NCBI GenBank assembly: GCA_022749755.1
Contig: CM040447.1
Location: forward strand, 796,290 to 860,289
Reading direction: 5' to 3'
DNA length: 64,000 nt
DNA from: Azadirachta indica
Taxonomy: Eukaryota > Streptophyta > Magnoliopsida > Sapindales > Meliaceae
The notes below the pieces were generated by a model. The model saw only the letters and a program-made list of their open reading frames with translations, was not told the DNA's origin and searched no databases. Below, in pieces: positions 62,970 through 64,000 of this stretch (its first letter is position 1; every line of letters starts with the position of its first letter). The translations under genes and the position numbers were made by a program.

Positions 62970-63990
62970 TCAGGACTCAGTTTGGCAAATTTTTAACATT
63001 TTAGTCCTAACGTCACGTTATAACTGTTAATAAGACATTTGTAATTACGATGTTACCCATGGTGCTGAGGCAAAATCTCGTTTCTTAATATGTATTTAAA
63101 ACGAAAACAGAAATTCCCAATGTGCTCGCAGGTTTCCCAATCACCATTCCTGATCCCAAATTCAAATGCGAACAAAATCTTTATGAACCATTAACAACAC
63201 TCAATGAATCTCCGATCCCCAACTTTCAATCAATAAGTGTAGTAGCAGAAATCCAGAACTTCGAGTTAAAAAGAAAATCAAGAACAAAAATAGAAAAATA
63301 AAAGAATTTGGCTTTTTTGGGTGTGCAAAGATTTTGTGGCTTTAGAATGCGACGGTTGAAGCAGACAAGATGAAGCACCTGATATTTGGTGATCGAATCT
63401 AGTGGCCTGATTTGTGGTAGAACAATGGCAGCGGCATGCTGGTTGCTTGATTTTCGAACGATGATGGAAACTTTTTTGGCGGCATTCGAAGATGATGAAT
63501 TGTCAGGGCGTCGTTGCCGATCTTTTCAGATTTTGATGACCGGTTGATCAATGTGATGAAGAGTGGCTGATTTTGGGTAATTAGGAATTGAAGAACGGTT
63601 GATTTGGGGTTTTAGGGTTTAAAGAGCTGCTATATTATTGCGTTATTATAATTAGTAATTTCATTGATATGTTATTATAGTTATCAATTTCGTTGGTTTG
63701 TTAGCATAAGAAGAAACTGTTTTGTATTGAGGGAAATGATGGGATGAAGAAGAAATTATAATAACTGCCAATTCGGGGATTTCTGTCTGTGCCACAGGGA
63801 AAAATTTTAAAAGGAATATTTCCATGCAACGACTACTTTACCCTTCATTTCATTGACGGAGACTAATCTTTTGTAACGTTAGGGACTAAAATGTTAAAAT
63901 TTATTAAACTGTGTCCAAATTTGTTGTTTTCACAAAGTTTAGGGACTAAATTGTTGTACCACAACTGATAATACTTAAACCCTTAGTTTT
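62970..63990. mobile_element. TIR-bounded repeat at the right edge
   Basis: TTTTTAACATTTTAGTCCTA, then ACGT (62991-63014), is matched in reverse orientation near 63880-63900 (ACGTTAGGGACTAAAATGTT, then AAAAT). Similarity extends ~75 bases and resumes further in (ACAGAAATTCCC at 63108-63119 versus GGGGATTTCTGTC at 63776-63788). The right end continues outward with a second TTTAGGGACTAAATTGTTGT. The interior has gene-like GC content but no recognised protein. Possibly a non-autonomous DNA transposon carrying host sequence. Confidence 0.4.
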
Positions 63991-64000
63991 TGAGTAAATT

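Overview
This is nuclear DNA from a flowering plant, almost certainly a eudicot. Five multi-exon genes or gene copies have plant-type GT-AG introns and plant-specific families (callose synthase, CYP96 P450, BAHD acyltransferase, plant actin with a leader intron, plastid carbamoyl-phosphate synthase small subunit). The spacers are very AT-rich and full of plant-type LINE, Mutator-like and MITE remnants. I cannot name the species. A 100-N assembly gap lies at 30196-30295, so the order and distance of the two halves depend on scaffolding.

Layout. (1) 776-14570, minus strand: a callose synthase gene of the CALS5 type. I could phase 38 exons (1491 codons). The last ~430 residues of the family are not in the window. 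Its upstream region holds a G-box, a likely 5' leader exon and a minisatellite. (2) 16-30 kb: a gene-poor tract with three dead, same-strand BAHD acyltransferase copies (19.0, 25.2 and 27.1 kb). Between and around them are a 2.18-kb foldback Mutator-like element with a perfect 9-bp target duplication, a second long-TIR element, a 5'-truncated LINE with a 10-bp target duplication, and a third TIR element. (3) 30.3-37.3 kb: AT-rich spacer with a palindromic MITE. (4) 37.77-40.6 kb, plus strand: an intact actin gene (377 aa) with leader intron. (5) 41.9-49.4 kb: tandem repeats, a retroelement remnant and a 3.3-kb array of ~190-bp units built from ~19-bp sub-repeats, closed by an inverted module. 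(6) 50.0-53.1 kb, minus strand: a CYP96-like P450 with one frameshift, beside a tandem copy of its 5' end and promoter. (7) 54.0-57.3 kb, minus strand: carA, plastid carbamoyl-phosphate synthase small subunit, ten exons, one single-base deletion. (8) 57.8-59.2 kb: a tandem duplication of the carA-to-rpl15 spacer. (9) 59.4-62.7 kb, minus strand: a mitochondrial ribosomal protein L15 gene, four exons, intact. (10) 62.97-64.0 kb: another TIR-bounded repeat.

The genes serve unrelated housekeeping or cell-wall roles (callose deposition, cytoskeleton, wax or fatty-acid hydroxylation, pyrimidine and arginine precursor supply, mitochondrial translation) and do not form a pathway cluster. The more unusual content is structural: a GA splice donor and two GC donors in CALS5, homopolymer frameshifts in two otherwise well-preserved genes, the nested satellite with its inverted cap, and the large foldback transposon. 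I saw no tRNA, rRNA or CRISPR.
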